From Sulfurivermis fontis (GTDB lineage: Bacteria > Pseudomonadota > Gammaproteobacteria > Thiohalomonadales > Thiohalomonadaceae): a stretch of DNA of 64,000 bases. A model generated the notes under the pieces. That model worked only from the letters and a program-made list of their open reading frames with translations. It was not told the DNA's origin and searched no databases. The first letter of the stretch is position 1; every line of letters starts with the position of its first letter. The stretch is from contig NZ_AP018724.1 of the NCBI RefSeq assembly GCF_004001245.1, positions 1 through 64,000 on the forward strand. Direction: 5' to 3'. Shown here piece by piece: positions 12,332 to 22,307 of the stretch. Made by a program: the position numbers and the translations under genes.

Positions 12332-13378
12332 ATGTCACAGATTCAGCGCAAGGCCGTCGCCCTGGTTTCCGGCGGGCTGGACTCCATGCTCGCCGTCCGC
12401 GTCATCCAGGAACAGGGCATCCACGTCGAGGGCATCAATTTCTACACCGGTTTCTGTGTGGAAGGGCACACCCATGCCATCCGCAAGAGGGACCAGGGCA
12501 AGGACAAGCGCAACAATGCCCTGTGGGTGGCCGAACAGCTCGGGATCAAGCTGCACATCATCGACATCGTCGAGGAGTACAAGGATGTGCTGCTGAATCC
12601 CAAACACGGCTACGGCGCCAACATGAATCCGTGCCTGGATTGCAAGATCTTCATGGTGCACAAGGCGCTGGAGTGGGCAGAGCAGCACGGCTTCGACTTC
12701 ATCATCACCGGCGAGGTGATCGGCCAGCGCCCGATGTCGCAGCGCAAGGACACCCTGCCGGTGGTGGCGCGCGAGTCCGGCGCCCACGATCGCCTGCTGC
12801 GCCCGCTGTGCGCGAAGAACCTGCCGCCCACCCTGCCCGAGCGCGAGGGCTGGGTGGAGCGGGAAAAACTGTATGACTTTTCCGGCCGCACCCGCAAGCC
12901 GCAGATGGCCCTGGCCGCCAGGCTCGGCTTCAGTGATTACGCCTCCCCCGCCGGGGGTTGCTGCTTCCTTACCGACGAGGCCTATTCGCGCAAGCTGGTG
13001 GACCTGTGGCAGGCGCGCGGCAGGCGTGAATATGAAATGGACGACATCATGCTGCTCAAGGTGGGGCGCCACATCCGCCCCGCGCCGCACTACAAGCTGA
13101 TCGTCGGCCGCGAAGAAGGCGAGAACAATTTCCTCGAAGGCTACCGCAAGCAGTTCGTCCACCTGCGCTGCACCAGTCACACCGGACCGCTGGTGTTGCT
13201 GGATGGCGAGGCGAACGAGGACGACCTGTTGCTGGCGGCGCGTATCACCGCGCGCTATTCCAAGGGCCACACCGCCGAACAGGTCACCGTGCAGGTGACC
13301 GGTCTGGACGGCGTGAGCCGGGAACTCGCGGTGGCGCCCCTGCCGCCGGACGAACTCAAGCCGGAGTGGCACCTGTAA
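12332..13378 (+). CDS. PP-loop thiolation enzyme, MnmA-like N-terminal domain
   Basis: ATP-pyrophosphatase-fold protein of 348 aa resembling the N-terminal half of tRNA 2-thiouridylase MnmA and ThiI. The P-loop SGGLDS is at residues 13-18. A CxxC pair (NPCLDCK, C101 and C104) and a second Cys pair (GGCCF, C209-C210) are candidate catalytic or persulfide-carrying residues. The rest of the C-terminal part is not a classical MnmA tRNA-binding domain. The stop overlaps the start of a TusA-like gene by 1 bp (TAATG), suggesting that the small protein delivers sulfur to this enzyme. A tRNA or small-molecule thiolation role is inferred; the substrate is not known. Confidence 0.8.
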   Translation: MSQIQRKAVALVSGGLDSMLAVRVIQEQGIHVEGINFYTGFCVEGHTHAIRKRDQGKDKRNNALWVAEQLGIKLHIIDIVEEYKDVLLNPKHGYGANMNPCLDCKIFMVHKALEWAEQHGFDFIITGEVIGQRPMSQRKDTLPVVARESGAHDRLLRPLCAKNLPPTLPEREGWVEREKLYDFSGRTRKPQMALAARLGFSDYASPAGGCCFLTDEAYSRKLVDLWQARGRREYEMDDIMLLKVGRHIRPAPHYKLIVGREEGENNFLEGYRKQFVHLRCTSHTGPLVLLDGEANEDDLLLAARITARYSKGHTAEQVTVQVTGLDGVSRELAVAPLPPDELKPEWHL

Positions 13379-13611
13379 TGGCCAGGTATCAACTCGACGC
13401 CCGCCGTCTGTTCTGCCCGATGCCGGTGATCCGCACGCAAAACAAGGTGGCGGAACTGCAACCCGGCGATGTGCTGGAGGTGACCTGCACCGATCCGGGG
13501 GCGCTCAACGATATCCCGGCCTGGTGCCGCATCAACGGCCACAGGGTGCTGGGCAGTCGGCGCGAGGGGAACGAAGTAGTCATCGAAGTCGAGGTGGGTG
13601 ATGGGGCATAG
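13378..13611 (+). CDS. TusA/SirA-family sulfur carrier protein
   Basis: Small (77 aa) sulfurtransferase-like protein with the conserved CPMP motif at residues 13-16; Cys13 would carry the persulfide. The fold family includes TusA, YedF and DsrE partners. Its ATG overlaps the stop of the PP-loop gene and its 3' end overlaps the CDF transporter start, so the three genes are one operon. I infer it feeds sulfur to the upstream enzyme. Whether this is the cell's main TusA cannot be decided here. Confidence 0.85.
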   Translation: MARYQLDARRLFCPMPVIRTQNKVAELQPGDVLEVTCTDPGALNDIPAWCRINGHRVLGSRREGNEVVIEVEVGDGA

Positions 13612-14776
13612 TCACGCGCATACGCCGCTGCCGGCGGGGAACAGGGGCGACGAACGCTATCTGGCGACGCGCCGGGTGACCATCGTCGGTGCGGTGGTGA
13701 ATCTGCTGCTGTCCATCGGCAAGGTGGTTGTCGGTGTGATCGGCGGGTCTCCTGCCCTGGTGGCGGACGGTATCCACTCCCTGTCGGACCTGCTTACCGA
13801 CATCTTGGTGATGTGGGCGGCCAAGCACGGCAGCAAGGACGCCGACGAGGACCACCCCTATGGCCATGGCCGCATCGAAACCGTGTCCACCGTAATCCTC
13901 GGTCTGGTGCTGCTGCTCGTGGCCGCCGGCATCATCTACGACGCCGCCTCGCGGCTGTTCCACCCCGAGCGCCTGACCCATCCCGGCATGCTGGCCCTGG
14001 TCATGGCTGCGATCTCGGTGCTGTCCAAGGAGGCGCTCTATCTGTATACCCTGCGTGTCGCCAAACGCATCCGCTCCAATCTGCTCAAGGCCAACGCCTG
14101 GCATCACCGCAGCGACGCCATTTCGTCCATCGTGGTCATCGTCGGCATCGCCGGCACCATGGCCGGTCTGCCCTATCTGGACGCCATCGCAGCGGCGGCG
14201 GTGGGCCTGATGATCGCCAGGATCGCCTGGGACCTGGGTTGGCACGCCGTGCACGAGCTGGTGGATACCGCCCTGGAGGCCGAGCGGGTGGAGGCGATCC
14301 GCCGGGTGATCCAGTCCGTGGACGGCGTCAATGAACTGCATACCCTGCGCACCCGGCGCATGGGCGCCGATGCCCTGGTGGATGTGCACATCCAGGTCGA
14401 CCCCCTGCTCAGTGTGTCCGAGGGGCATCACATCAGTGAGCGGGTGCGGCAGAAGGTGATCCGCGAGATCGACGAAGTGCAGGATGTGCTGGTGCACATC
14501 GATCCGGAGGATGACGAACAGATCGCCCTGAGCGCCCACCTGCCGTCGCGGCAGGTGCTGCTGGCGAGGCTGCGGGAGTTCTGGCAGGATAGCCCCGCCG
14601 CCGCCCGGATCCGCCGCGTGACGCTACACTATCTCGACGGCAAGCTGCGGGTGGAGGTGTACCTGCCGCTGGAGTTGGCCCGCGACGAGGCGGAACGGCA
14701 ACAGCTGACGGCGACCCTGCAGCAGCCGGTGCGCGACATGCCGGAAATCGAATCGCTGACGGTCCATTACAACTAA
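13601..14776 (+). CDS. Cation diffusion facilitator transporter
   Basis: CDF/FieF-type divalent metal/proton antiporter of the inner membrane exporting Zn2+, Fe2+ or similar. About 391 aa: six predicted helices, the metal site HSLSDLLTD in TM2, HHRSDAISS in TM5, and a C-terminal ferredoxin-like cytoplasmic domain. A long extra C-terminal part (about residues 300-391) extends beyond the usual FieF length. GTG at 13598 is an alternative start one codon earlier. It overlaps the TusA-like gene, so it is third in the operon. Specificity is not readable from sequence. Confidence 0.9.
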   Translation: MGHSHAHTPLPAGNRGDERYLATRRVTIVGAVVNLLLSIGKVVVGVIGGSPALVADGIHSLSDLLTDILVMWAAKHGSKDADEDHPYGHGRIETVSTVILGLVLLLVAAGIIYDAASRLFHPERLTHPGMLALVMAAISVLSKEALYLYTLRVAKRIRSNLLKANAWHHRSDAISSIVVIVGIAGTMAGLPYLDAIAAAAVGLMIARIAWDLGWHAVHELVDTALEAERVEAIRRVIQSVDGVNELHTLRTRRMGADALVDVHIQVDPLLSVSEGHHISERVRQKVIREIDEVQDVLVHIDPEDDEQIALSAHLPSRQVLLARLREFWQDSPAAARIRRVTLHYLDGKLRVEVYLPLELARDEAERQQLTATLQQPVRDMPEIESLTVHYN

Positions 14777-15031
14777 CGCGCCTGACTGAGCCCGGACGGC
14801 GAAGGAGCCCCCGGTAGCCGGGCCTTGGCGGGCGGAGCAGCCAAGGTGTGTCGGCGTAGAGTCATTTGTGGCCAGGGCCTCAACGAGGCCCGTGGGACGC
14901 AGGACGTGCCGGGGCCGCGCGAAGCGCATGTTTGTCCTGAATCCGAATGTTGCCAGGGTGACTTGGATGTCCCGTGGCGATGTGATGAGGGTCAGGACAC
15001 GCTTGAGTTTGGTGCGTTTTGCTATTTATAC
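14777..15031. other. Non-coding stretch upstream of the glnA control region
   Basis: About 250 bp without a credible gene. One short hairpin GGGCCTC-AAC-GAGGCCC (14875-14891) is present and could be a weak terminator for the CDF operon, although no T-run follows. Nothing else was recognised. Confidence 0.4.
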
Positions 15032-15046
15032 GCACCACAACGGTGC
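15032..15046. promoter_or_regulatory. NtrC binding site upstream of glnA
   Basis: GCACCA-CAA-CGGTGC matches the NtrC consensus GCACCA-N3-TGGTGC with one mismatch. It lies about 90 bp upstream of the predicted sigma-54 transcription start, a normal enhancer distance. A further GGTGCG at 15011-15016 pairs with CGCACC at 15031-15036 and may form a weaker second site. Confidence 0.75.
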
Positions 15047-15109
15047 AATACGGCTCCGTCCGCCACCCGGCGCAAGAATTAACAGCTTTGAAATCATGCA
15101 GTTGCTTAA

Positions 15110-15125
15110 TGGCATGGTTCATGCA
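15110..15125 (+). promoter_or_regulatory. Sigma-54 promoter of glnA
   Basis: TGGCATGGTTCATGCA carries the invariant GG-N10-GC of -24/-12 promoters and differs from the consensus TGGCACG-N4-TTGC at two bases. Transcription should start near 15136, about 60 nt before the glnA ATG. With the NtrC site upstream it makes a standard nitrogen-limitation-induced glnA promoter. Confidence 0.8.
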
Positions 15126-15194
15126 CTTATTTGGACACAAATTTCCGGCCGCTAACCCGGCCAGCCTGTTGAGCGCTAACCTGGAGGCAGTGAG

Positions 15195-16604
15195 ATGTCT
15201 GGTGAAAATGTTCTGAACATGATCAAAGAAAAGGGCGCGAAGTTCGTCGACTTCCGCTTCACCGATACCATCGGCAAAGAGCAGCATGTGACCTACCCGG
15301 TCAGCAAGATTGACGCTGACACCTTCACCGACGGCGTGATGTTCGACGGCTCCTCCATCTCCGGCTGGAAGCACATCAACGAATCCGACATGATCCTGAT
15401 GCCGGACGCCTCCACCGCCTACCTGGACCCGTTCGCCGACGAGCCGATGATCAACATCACCTGCAACATCGTCGAACCCTCCACCATGCAGGGTTACGAG
15501 CGCGACCCGCGTTCCATCGCCATGCGTGCCGAGGAATACCTGAAGTCCACCGGCATCGCGGATACCGCCTTCTTTGGTCCCGAGCCCGAATTCTTCATTT
15601 TCGACGACATCCGTTGGGGCGCCGACATGTCCGGCTGCTTCGTCAAGATCGATTCCGAAGAGGCCGACTGGAACTCCGAGCGCGTCTACCCCAACGGCAA
15701 CATGGGTCATCGCCCGGGCGTCAAGGGCGGCTACTTCCCGGTTCCCCCGGTCGACTCCCTGCACGACATCCGCGCCGCCATGTGCCTGGCGATGGAAGAG
15801 ATTGGCCTGAAGGTCGAGGTGCACCACCACGAAGTGGCCACCGCCGGCCAGTGCGAAATCGGTGTTGCCTTCAACACCCTGGTGAAGAAGGCCGACGAAG
15901 TGCAGAAGCTGAAGTACGTGGTGCACAACGTGGCCCACGCCTACGGCAAGACCGCCACCTTCATGCCCAAGCCGATGGTGGGTGACAACGGTTCCGGCAT
16001 GCACGTGCACCAGTCCCTGGCCAAGGGCGGCACCAACCTGTTCTCCGGCAACCTGTACGGCGGCCTGTCCGAGACCGCGCTGTACTACATCGGCGGCATC
16101 ATCAAGCACGCCCGTGCCCTGAACGCCATCACCAACCCGGGCACCAACAGCTACAAGCGTCTGGTCCCCGGCTTCGAAGCCCCGGTCATGCTGGCCTACT
16201 CCGCCCGCAACCGTTCCGCCTCGATCCGCATCCCCTTCGTTGCCAACCCGAAGGCCCGCCGCATCGAGACCCGTTTCCCGGATCCGACCGCCAACCCCTA
16301 CCTGGCCTTCGCGGCGCTGATGATGGCCGGCCTGGACGGCATCATGAACAAGATCCACCCGGGCGATGCCATGGACAAGGACCTGTATGACCTGCCGCCG
16401 GAAGAGGCCAAGGCCATTCCGACCGTGTGTCATGCCCTGGACCAGGCGCTGGACTACCTGGACAAGGACCGCGAGTTCCTGACCCGTGGCGGCGTGTTCA
16501 CCGACGACGTGATCGATGCCTACATCAAGCTGAAGATGGATGACGTCACGCGCATGCGCATGACCACCCACCCCATCGAGTTCGACATGTACTACAGCCT
16601 CTAA
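15195..16604 (+). CDS. glnA: Type I glutamine synthetase (GS-I beta)
   Basis: Makes glutamine from glutamate, ammonia and ATP; the central nitrogen assimilation enzyme, a dodecamer. 469 aa, equal to the E. coli enzyme. Visible motifs: [12 protein letters not shown], the active-site loop [22 protein letters not shown]-site [27 protein letters not shown], and the adenylylation loop [12 protein letters not shown] whose Tyr is modified by GlnE. The ATG follows GGAGGCAG. It is controlled by sigma-54/NtrC sites upstream and ended by a strong terminator. Confidence 0.98.
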   Translation: MSGENVLNMIKEKGAKFVDFRFTDTIGKEQHVTYPVSKIDADTFTDGVMFDGSSISGWKHINESDMILMPDASTAYLDPFADEPMINITCNIVEPSTMQGYERDPRSIAMRAEEYLKSTGIADTAFFGPEPEFFIFDDIRWGADMSGCFVKIDSEEADWNSERVYPNGNMGHRPGVKGGYFPVPPVDSLHDIRAAMCLAMEEIGLKVEVHHHEVATAGQCEIGVAFNTLVKKADEVQKLKYVVHNVAHAYGKTATFMPKPMVGDNGSGMHVHQSLAKGGTNLFSGNLYGGLSETALYYIGGIIKHARALNAITNPGTNSYKRLVPGFEAPVMLAYSARNRSASIRIPFVANPKARRIETRFPDPTANPYLAFAALMMAGLDGIMNKIHPGDAMDKDLYDLPPEEAKAIPTVCHALDQALDYLDKDREFLTRGGVFTDDVIDAYIKLKMDDVTRMRMTTHPIEFDMYYSL

Positions 16605-16629
16605 ATACATACCGTTGTGAGCTCGAATG

Positions 16630-16658
16630 GAACGCCCCCGCAAGGGGGCGTTCTGTTT
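16630..16658 (+). terminator. Rho-independent terminator of glnA
   Basis: Stem GAACGCCCCC / GGGGGCGTTC with loop GCAA (16630-16653), followed by TGTTTTG. The location just after the glnA stop supports intrinsic termination. Confidence 0.85.
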
Positions 16659-16706
16659 TGTGGACGGCTTGCGCGTGCCGTGGGCAAGCCTGCTATAGTT
16701 CAGCGC

Positions 16707-17300
16707 ATGATGCGTCGCCTGCCATTACTGCTACTTCTTGTTGCCCTCAGTCTGGGTGTGCATGCCGAGGAAAAGGGCTACAAGATCGTACGCCCGGACG
16801 GTAGCATTGAATTCACCGACCAGCCGGCGCCTGGGGCGCAGGAAATCCCCCTGCCCAGGACCCCGGGCTACCAGGCGCCCCCGTCCCGTCCCTTGACGCC
16901 CCCTGTCGCCCCTGTCGCCCCCAAAGGGCCGCCATACAGCCAGTTGGCCATCACCGCCCCCGTGCCGGAACAGACGCTTCAGGACGGTGAAACCAGTGTG
17001 ACGGTTCACATCGCGCTGGAACCGGGACTGAAGCTGGGGCACCGCATGGTGGTGCTGCTCGACGGCGAGGTGGTAAGCGAGGGGGCCGGCAACAGCGTTG
17101 TCCTCAGTGATCTCGAGCGAGGGGCGCATACGGTCGTCGCCGAGGTGCGTGATGGCGCCGGCAATGTGGTCCAAACCGCGGCTCCCGTCACTTTCCATGT
17201 CCGACAGTATTCCAAGTTCTTCCAGCCGCAACCGCAGAATGGTGCGCCCTCGGCCGTGGGGCCGGCACCGATGATGCCCAAAGCACCGCGCGCACCCTGA
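16707..17300 (+). CDS. DUF4124 domain-containing secreted protein
   Basis: 197 aa exported protein of unknown function. A signal peptide (MMRRLPLLLLLVALSLGVHA) is followed by a DUF4124-type segment (YKIVRPDGSIEFTDQP), a proline-rich linker, and a C-terminal beta-rich part (VTVHIALEPGLKLGHRMVVL...) resembling Ig-like or PapD-like folds. Proteins of this kind sit between glnA and ntrBC in several Gammaproteobacteria. I took the ATG at 16707; ATG 16710 is equally possible. A 39-bp palindrome follows its stop and may end the transcript. Confidence 0.75.
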   Translation: MMRRLPLLLLLVALSLGVHAEEKGYKIVRPDGSIEFTDQPAPGAQEIPLPRTPGYQAPPSRPLTPPVAPVAPKGPPYSQLAITAPVPEQTLQDGETSVTVHIALEPGLKLGHRMVVLLDGEVVSEGAGNSVVLSDLERGAHTVVAEVRDGAGNVVQTAAPVTFHVRQYSKFFQPQPQNGAPSAVGPAPMMPKAPRAP

Positions 17301-17321
17301 AGCCAGCCCCGTTTTCATCAG

Positions 17322-17360
17322 CACGGGCAAACGCACCAAATTGGTGCGTTTGCCCGTGCG
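17322..17360. promoter_or_regulatory. 39-bp perfect palindrome centred on an ideal NtrC site
   Basis: Two 19-bp perfect arms around a single A. The centre, GCACCA-AAT-TGGTGC (17334-17348), matches the NtrC consensus exactly. It lies about 175 bp upstream of ntrB and just after the DUF4124 stop. It may be an NtrC operator, autoregulating ntrBC as at E. coli glnL, and may also fold in RNA as a terminator-like hairpin. There is no T-run after it, which argues for the DNA-site role. Confidence 0.7.
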
Positions 17361-17534
17361 GTCGTCTATCCTCATGTCCATAACAGTGCATCCTTGCATC
17401 GGGCTGTCATCGGGTCGCCCGCCAATCGTATTTTCATCTATTTGTTTTGATGGAAAAAATCATCTTGGACAGCGGTCCGTGGGGCATTGGGGGCCGAGTC
17501 GTAAAGATGGTTTGTTTCTTGCTTGACTTTGGAC

Positions 17535-18632
17535 ATGGAAATCCCAGGCATGCCTCCAGCCAGCCTCTACCAGGGCGTGATCGAGAACCTGCACACCGCC
17601 GTGCTGCTGTTCGATGACACCCTGCACCTGCGCTACCTCAATCCCGCTGCGGAGATGTTGCTGGCCGCCAGCTCCGGGCGCCTGCTCGGCAGCGGCGCGC
17701 AGCAGCTGTTGCCGAGCAGGACGCTGCACGCGGCACTGGAAGAGGCCCTCGCCAGCGGCCACCCGTTCACCGAACGAGAGTTGGTGCTGGAACTGGGGCT
17801 CGAGCGGCGTGTGACGGTGGACGTGACCGCGACTCCGCTCACCGATCCGGGGCGGCGCGAACTGCTGGTGGAAATGAACCAGGTCGATCGCCAGCTGCGC
17901 ATCACCCGCGAGGAAGGCCTGCTGGCGCAGACCGCCACGACCCGCGTGCTGGTGCGCGGCCTGGCCCATGAAATCAACAACCCCCTCGGCGGCCTGCGCG
18001 GCGCCGCACAGTTGCTGGAGCGCGAGCTGCCCGACGAGGCGTTGAAGGAATACACCCGCATCATCATCAGCGAGGCGGACCGGTTACAGAATCTGGTCAA
18101 CCGCATGCTCGGCCCCAATGCCCTGCCCAAGCGCCAGGCGGTGAACATCCACGAAGTGCTGGAGCGGGTGCGGCAGCTGGTGCAGACCGCGGTGCCGGAA
18201 GGCGTGCGCATCGAGCGCGATTACGATCCCAGTATTCCCGAACTGATGGGCGATCAGGATCAGCTCATCCAGGCGATCCTCAATCTGGTGCGCAATGCCG
18301 CCCAGGCGGTGGGCGAGCGCGGAGAGATCATCCTGCGCACGCGCACCCTGCGTCAGTACACCATCGGCCATACGCGCCACAAGCTGGTGATCCGCGTCGA
18401 TGTCATCGACAACGGTCCGGGCATACCGCCGGAGGTGATGGAGGCCATCTTCCTGCCCATGGTCACCGGCCGGCCGGAAGGCACCGGCCTCGGCCTGCCC
18501 ATCGCCCAATCCCTGATCAATCAGCATGGCGGTCTCATCGAATGCGACAGTCAGCCCGGCCTGACCATGTTTACGGTGTTGCTGCCCATCAATCCGGAAG
18601 GCGGCAGGAACGAATCCCGCAGCCGCCCCTAG
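17535..18632 (+). CDS. glnL: Nitrogen regulation sensor histidine kinase NtrB
   Basis: Cytoplasmic PAS-containing histidine kinase/phosphatase that, under PII control, sets NtrC phosphorylation. 365 aa from the ATG at 17535 (a TTG at 17523 is in frame). Residues about 12-120 form the PAS domain; the H-box is GLAHEINNPLGG with His145; the ATPase has NLVRNAAQA (N-box), DNGPGIPP (G1) and GTGLGLPIAQ (G2). It is immediately upstream of ntrC and preceded by the NtrC palindrome at 17322-17360. Confidence 0.95.
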   Translation: MEIPGMPPASLYQGVIENLHTAVLLFDDTLHLRYLNPAAEMLLAASSGRLLGSGAQQLLPSRTLHAALEEALASGHPFTERELVLELGLERRVTVDVTATPLTDPGRRELLVEMNQVDRQLRITREEGLLAQTATTRVLVRGLAHEINNPLGGLRGAAQLLERELPDEALKEYTRIIISEADRLQNLVNRMLGPNALPKRQAVNIHEVLERVRQLVQTAVPEGVRIERDYDPSIPELMGDQDQLIQAILNLVRNAAQAVGERGEIILRTRTLRQYTIGHTRHKLVIRVDVIDNGPGIPPEVMEAIFLPMVTGRPEGTGLGLPIAQSLINQHGGLIECDSQPGLTMFTVLLPINPEGGRNESRSRP

Positions 18633-18661
18633 CGGGGAAGGCCAGCCAAGAGAGCCACGAA

Positions 18662-20074
<1,413 letters not shown>

Positions 20075-21041
20075 CCCGGATATTTCACGAGTCTCCCGCT
20101 GACAGACCGTAATGGCCTCGGAAGGACAAAAAGACGGTTGGGAGGCTGGACCTGCCCAGGAAATGGGCAATGGGGTGCCCTGTGGGCAAACCTCCCCCTT
20201 ACCCCTATGGTTTGTCATCGTGCCGGGGGTGGCACTCGGTGAAGGTTATGGGGCGAGTGCTTGAGCGGCGGTCAGGAACACCGCTCGCAGCGGATGGTGG
20301 GAAGCCAGCAGGAGGCGGATACGGCGGGTATGGCGGACGATGGCGGCGCCGAACTTGAGCGGCCGCACGCGGATCGTGCTGGCCGTGGCCTGGGCCAGTT
20401 CGGTGCCGGCGAGCTCGCGCAGGCGCTGCATCAGTGTGTAGGCGAGCGCGGCGAACATCAGGCGCAGCCCGTTGGCCAGGAAGGTGTGGCAACTGGCGCG
20501 GGTGCCAAACAGATCGAGCTGGGCTTCCTTGATGCGGTTCTCCGCTTCGCCCCTCTGGCAATAGAGAGCGTCGTAGAGCACGTCGGCGCGCGTGGCGCGC
20601 GTCTCCAGCCGCGAGAGGGTCGGAGAGCTGGCCAGTGTCACGACTCTGCCCACCGCCGTCTGCTATCTGCGGGTCATGGCGCAGTACATCATGGTCGTTC
20701 AAGTCCTCGTAGCCGCAGCACAGACCATACAGGCGTTGGGCGACCAAATCGCGCAGGCTGTGGGTGATGCGTTCGGGATTTCGGGGGTCGAGGAGCGCCG
20801 CCGCCACTGCCCGGGACAGACCCAGCTTGCGATCCACCTGCCGCAAAAGCATCAGGCCGCCATCGGAACTGAGGGCGCCACCTGCAAGTGGCTTCGATCA
20901 CCCGACGTCCGAGACGCCCAAAATCCATCCCATCTGCGGTACACTTTGGCATCGGCGCAGCCCCCCCACAAAATCTTCTCGCACGCTGATTTTATGCGGG
21001 TTTCAGGGCTGTGCCGACCTCATGTTGATGAAATATCCGGG
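20075..21041. mobile_element. Degenerate IS1380-family-like element
   Basis: A 967-bp block bounded by 13-bp perfect inverted repeats, CCCGGATATTTCA (20075-20087) and TGAAATATCCGGG (21029-21041). It contains a broken transposase gene. Intact members of this family are usually about 1.6-1.7 kb, so some 0.7 kb has been lost. No clear target duplication is visible (flanks CTAG and TTAA). It occupies most of the gap between ntrC and the next gene. The family is assigned from the transposase fragments. Confidence 0.75.
20246..20952 (-). pseudogene. IS1380-type transposase, frameshifted and internally deleted
   Basis: Three fragments of one transposase lie in order on the minus strand. The N-terminus CTADGMDFGRLGRRVIEA ends near 20890. 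After a frameshift comes DGGLMLLRQVDRKLGLS to ALLDPRNPERITHSLRDLV and LYGLCCGYEDLNDHDVLRHDP, up to about 20680. The C-terminal part, YDALYCQRGEAENRIKEAQL to the stop at 20246, is in a third arrangement. The middle, which would hold the catalytic DDE residues, is missing, so the protein cannot be active. Confidence 0.8.
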
Positions 21042-21118
21042 TTAATTGTCCAACTATTGCTATAAACCTTTACTTATGGGGTAGAATCGCCCAGTCAATA
21101 ATTGCTACGCCAAACGTC

Positions 21119-22294
21119 ATGTCTGGAAAGAATAATAAAAATTCCCGGCATGCACTCGACCCACATCGAGTGGGATGTATCCGGCTGGCCCGTGTCCTGG
21201 AGCTGCGCCCTCGGGTGTTTGAGCGAATGGTGCGGGAAATGGAAGATTCGCCGGCATTTACGGCAGTGAGGCCCTATGTGCATGTGGGACAGGTGATGGA
21301 GACAACCCTTGCCGCCAATGGCCGGGCCGGTCGTGGGCGCGCGTTGCCCGTAGCCTGGTCCGACGGGGCCGCGGCGTTCCAGTTCACCTCAGCGTTTTAT
21401 ACCCGCCATTACGGCTTCCAGACGGAGGTACTAACCAGTCTCGATCCATCTGCGGCGGGGCTCCTGCAACAGATGCGGGCGATAAACAGCCGCAATCTGC
21501 TCACCGTCAGTCTGCTACGCACCCTGGGGAGGCTACAGCGAGCGTTTCTGGAGACCCGTGATCCGCTCACACTCAATGCGCTGGCACTGGATGAACTCGC
21601 TGTGGGTATCAACGCCGATCCGCGGTGCCCAATCATGGCCGATGCCAGCCGCCTGTCGCGCCTGATGCGCCACCTGGCGCTTGGCTTGGCGGACGGCGAG
21701 GTGGTGATGGCCTCCGCCTTATGTCCGCGCCCGCGGGAACTGCACCGCCGCTATGTGGACAGTGTGGTGCGTACCGAGCAGACGGCGCTGCTCGAACATG
21801 TCGGCACGTCCGCACTTAGCGATGATGCAATCGCAATGGCTGTGCTGGAACGCTTTGGCATGGCGCTGTCGCGGCGCACTGTGGCCAACGTCCGCCGTGA
21901 TTTGGGTATCCCGTGCAGCCGCCAGCGGGGGGCAAATGATGGCTATCTGGGGGCGACCCATGGGTTCAGCCCATTGCACCCGCTGGCGCGCGAGGTGGTG
22001 CACACGGCGGCGCCGACAGTGGGCGGCGTCTACGAGTTGCATGCCCGCGGTCCCGATGCCCGGCGGGCCGGCGTCATCTACATCGGCAGCGCCGGTGATC
22101 TGCGCAAGCGGCTGATGGACCATCTGCGCGGTGCCGGTACCAATACCTGCCTAGCGGCCCATATCGCCGATGGCCGGGTGTGGTTCCGCTACCGGCAGGT
22201 GGTCCATCGTTGGCGCGAGACTGAACGGCAGGTGTACCGGGCATTTAGGGAAAGTTTCGGCGACCGTCCGGCCTGTAACCGGATGAGCCCCTGA
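21119..22294 (+). CDS. Sigma-54-like protein fused to a GIY-YIG nuclease domain
   Basis: 391 aa, no family name known to me. Residues 13-46 (LDPHRVGCIRLARVLELR and following) resemble the sigma-54 activator-interacting helix. Residues 115-190 (LLQQMRAINSRNLLTVSLL, then PLTLNALALDELAVGI) follow the RpoN core-binding/HTH region. Residues 233-270 contain ALSDDAIAMAVLERFG and SRRTVANVRRDLGIP, close to the RpoN box ARRTVAKYR. The acidic middle of true sigma-54 is missing. After a linker, residues 303-388 are GIY-YIG: GVY 303-305, YIG 321-323, Arg329/331, Glu369, Asn387. The start has no clear ribosome binding site. It lies 13 bp before a GGDEF-EAL gene and near ntrBC. Roles as a decoy sigma factor, DNA-targeted nuclease or mobile-element protein are speculation. 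Confidence 0.7.
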   Translation: MSGKNNKNSRHALDPHRVGCIRLARVLELRPRVFERMVREMEDSPAFTAVRPYVHVGQVMETTLAANGRAGRGRALPVAWSDGAAAFQFTSAFYTRHYGFQTEVLTSLDPSAAGLLQQMRAINSRNLLTVSLLRTLGRLQRAFLETRDPLTLNALALDELAVGINADPRCPIMADASRLSRLMRHLALGLADGEVVMASALCPRPRELHRRYVDSVVRTEQTALLEHVGTSALSDDAIAMAVLERFGMALSRRTVANVRRDLGIPCSRQRGANDGYLGATHGFSPLHPLAREVVHTAAPTVGGVYELHARGPDARRAGVIYIGSAGDLRKRLMDHLRGAGTNTCLAAHIADGRVWFRYRQVVHRWRETERQVYRAFRESFGDRPACNRMSP

Positions 22295-22307
22295 CAGGGA
22301 GGGGAAG

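Noticed and set aside
17322-17360. Plain intrinsic terminator of the DUF4124 gene
   Set aside because: There is no T-run after the stem and the centre is an exact NtrC site, so a DNA-binding role is at least as likely; kept as a regulatory feature.
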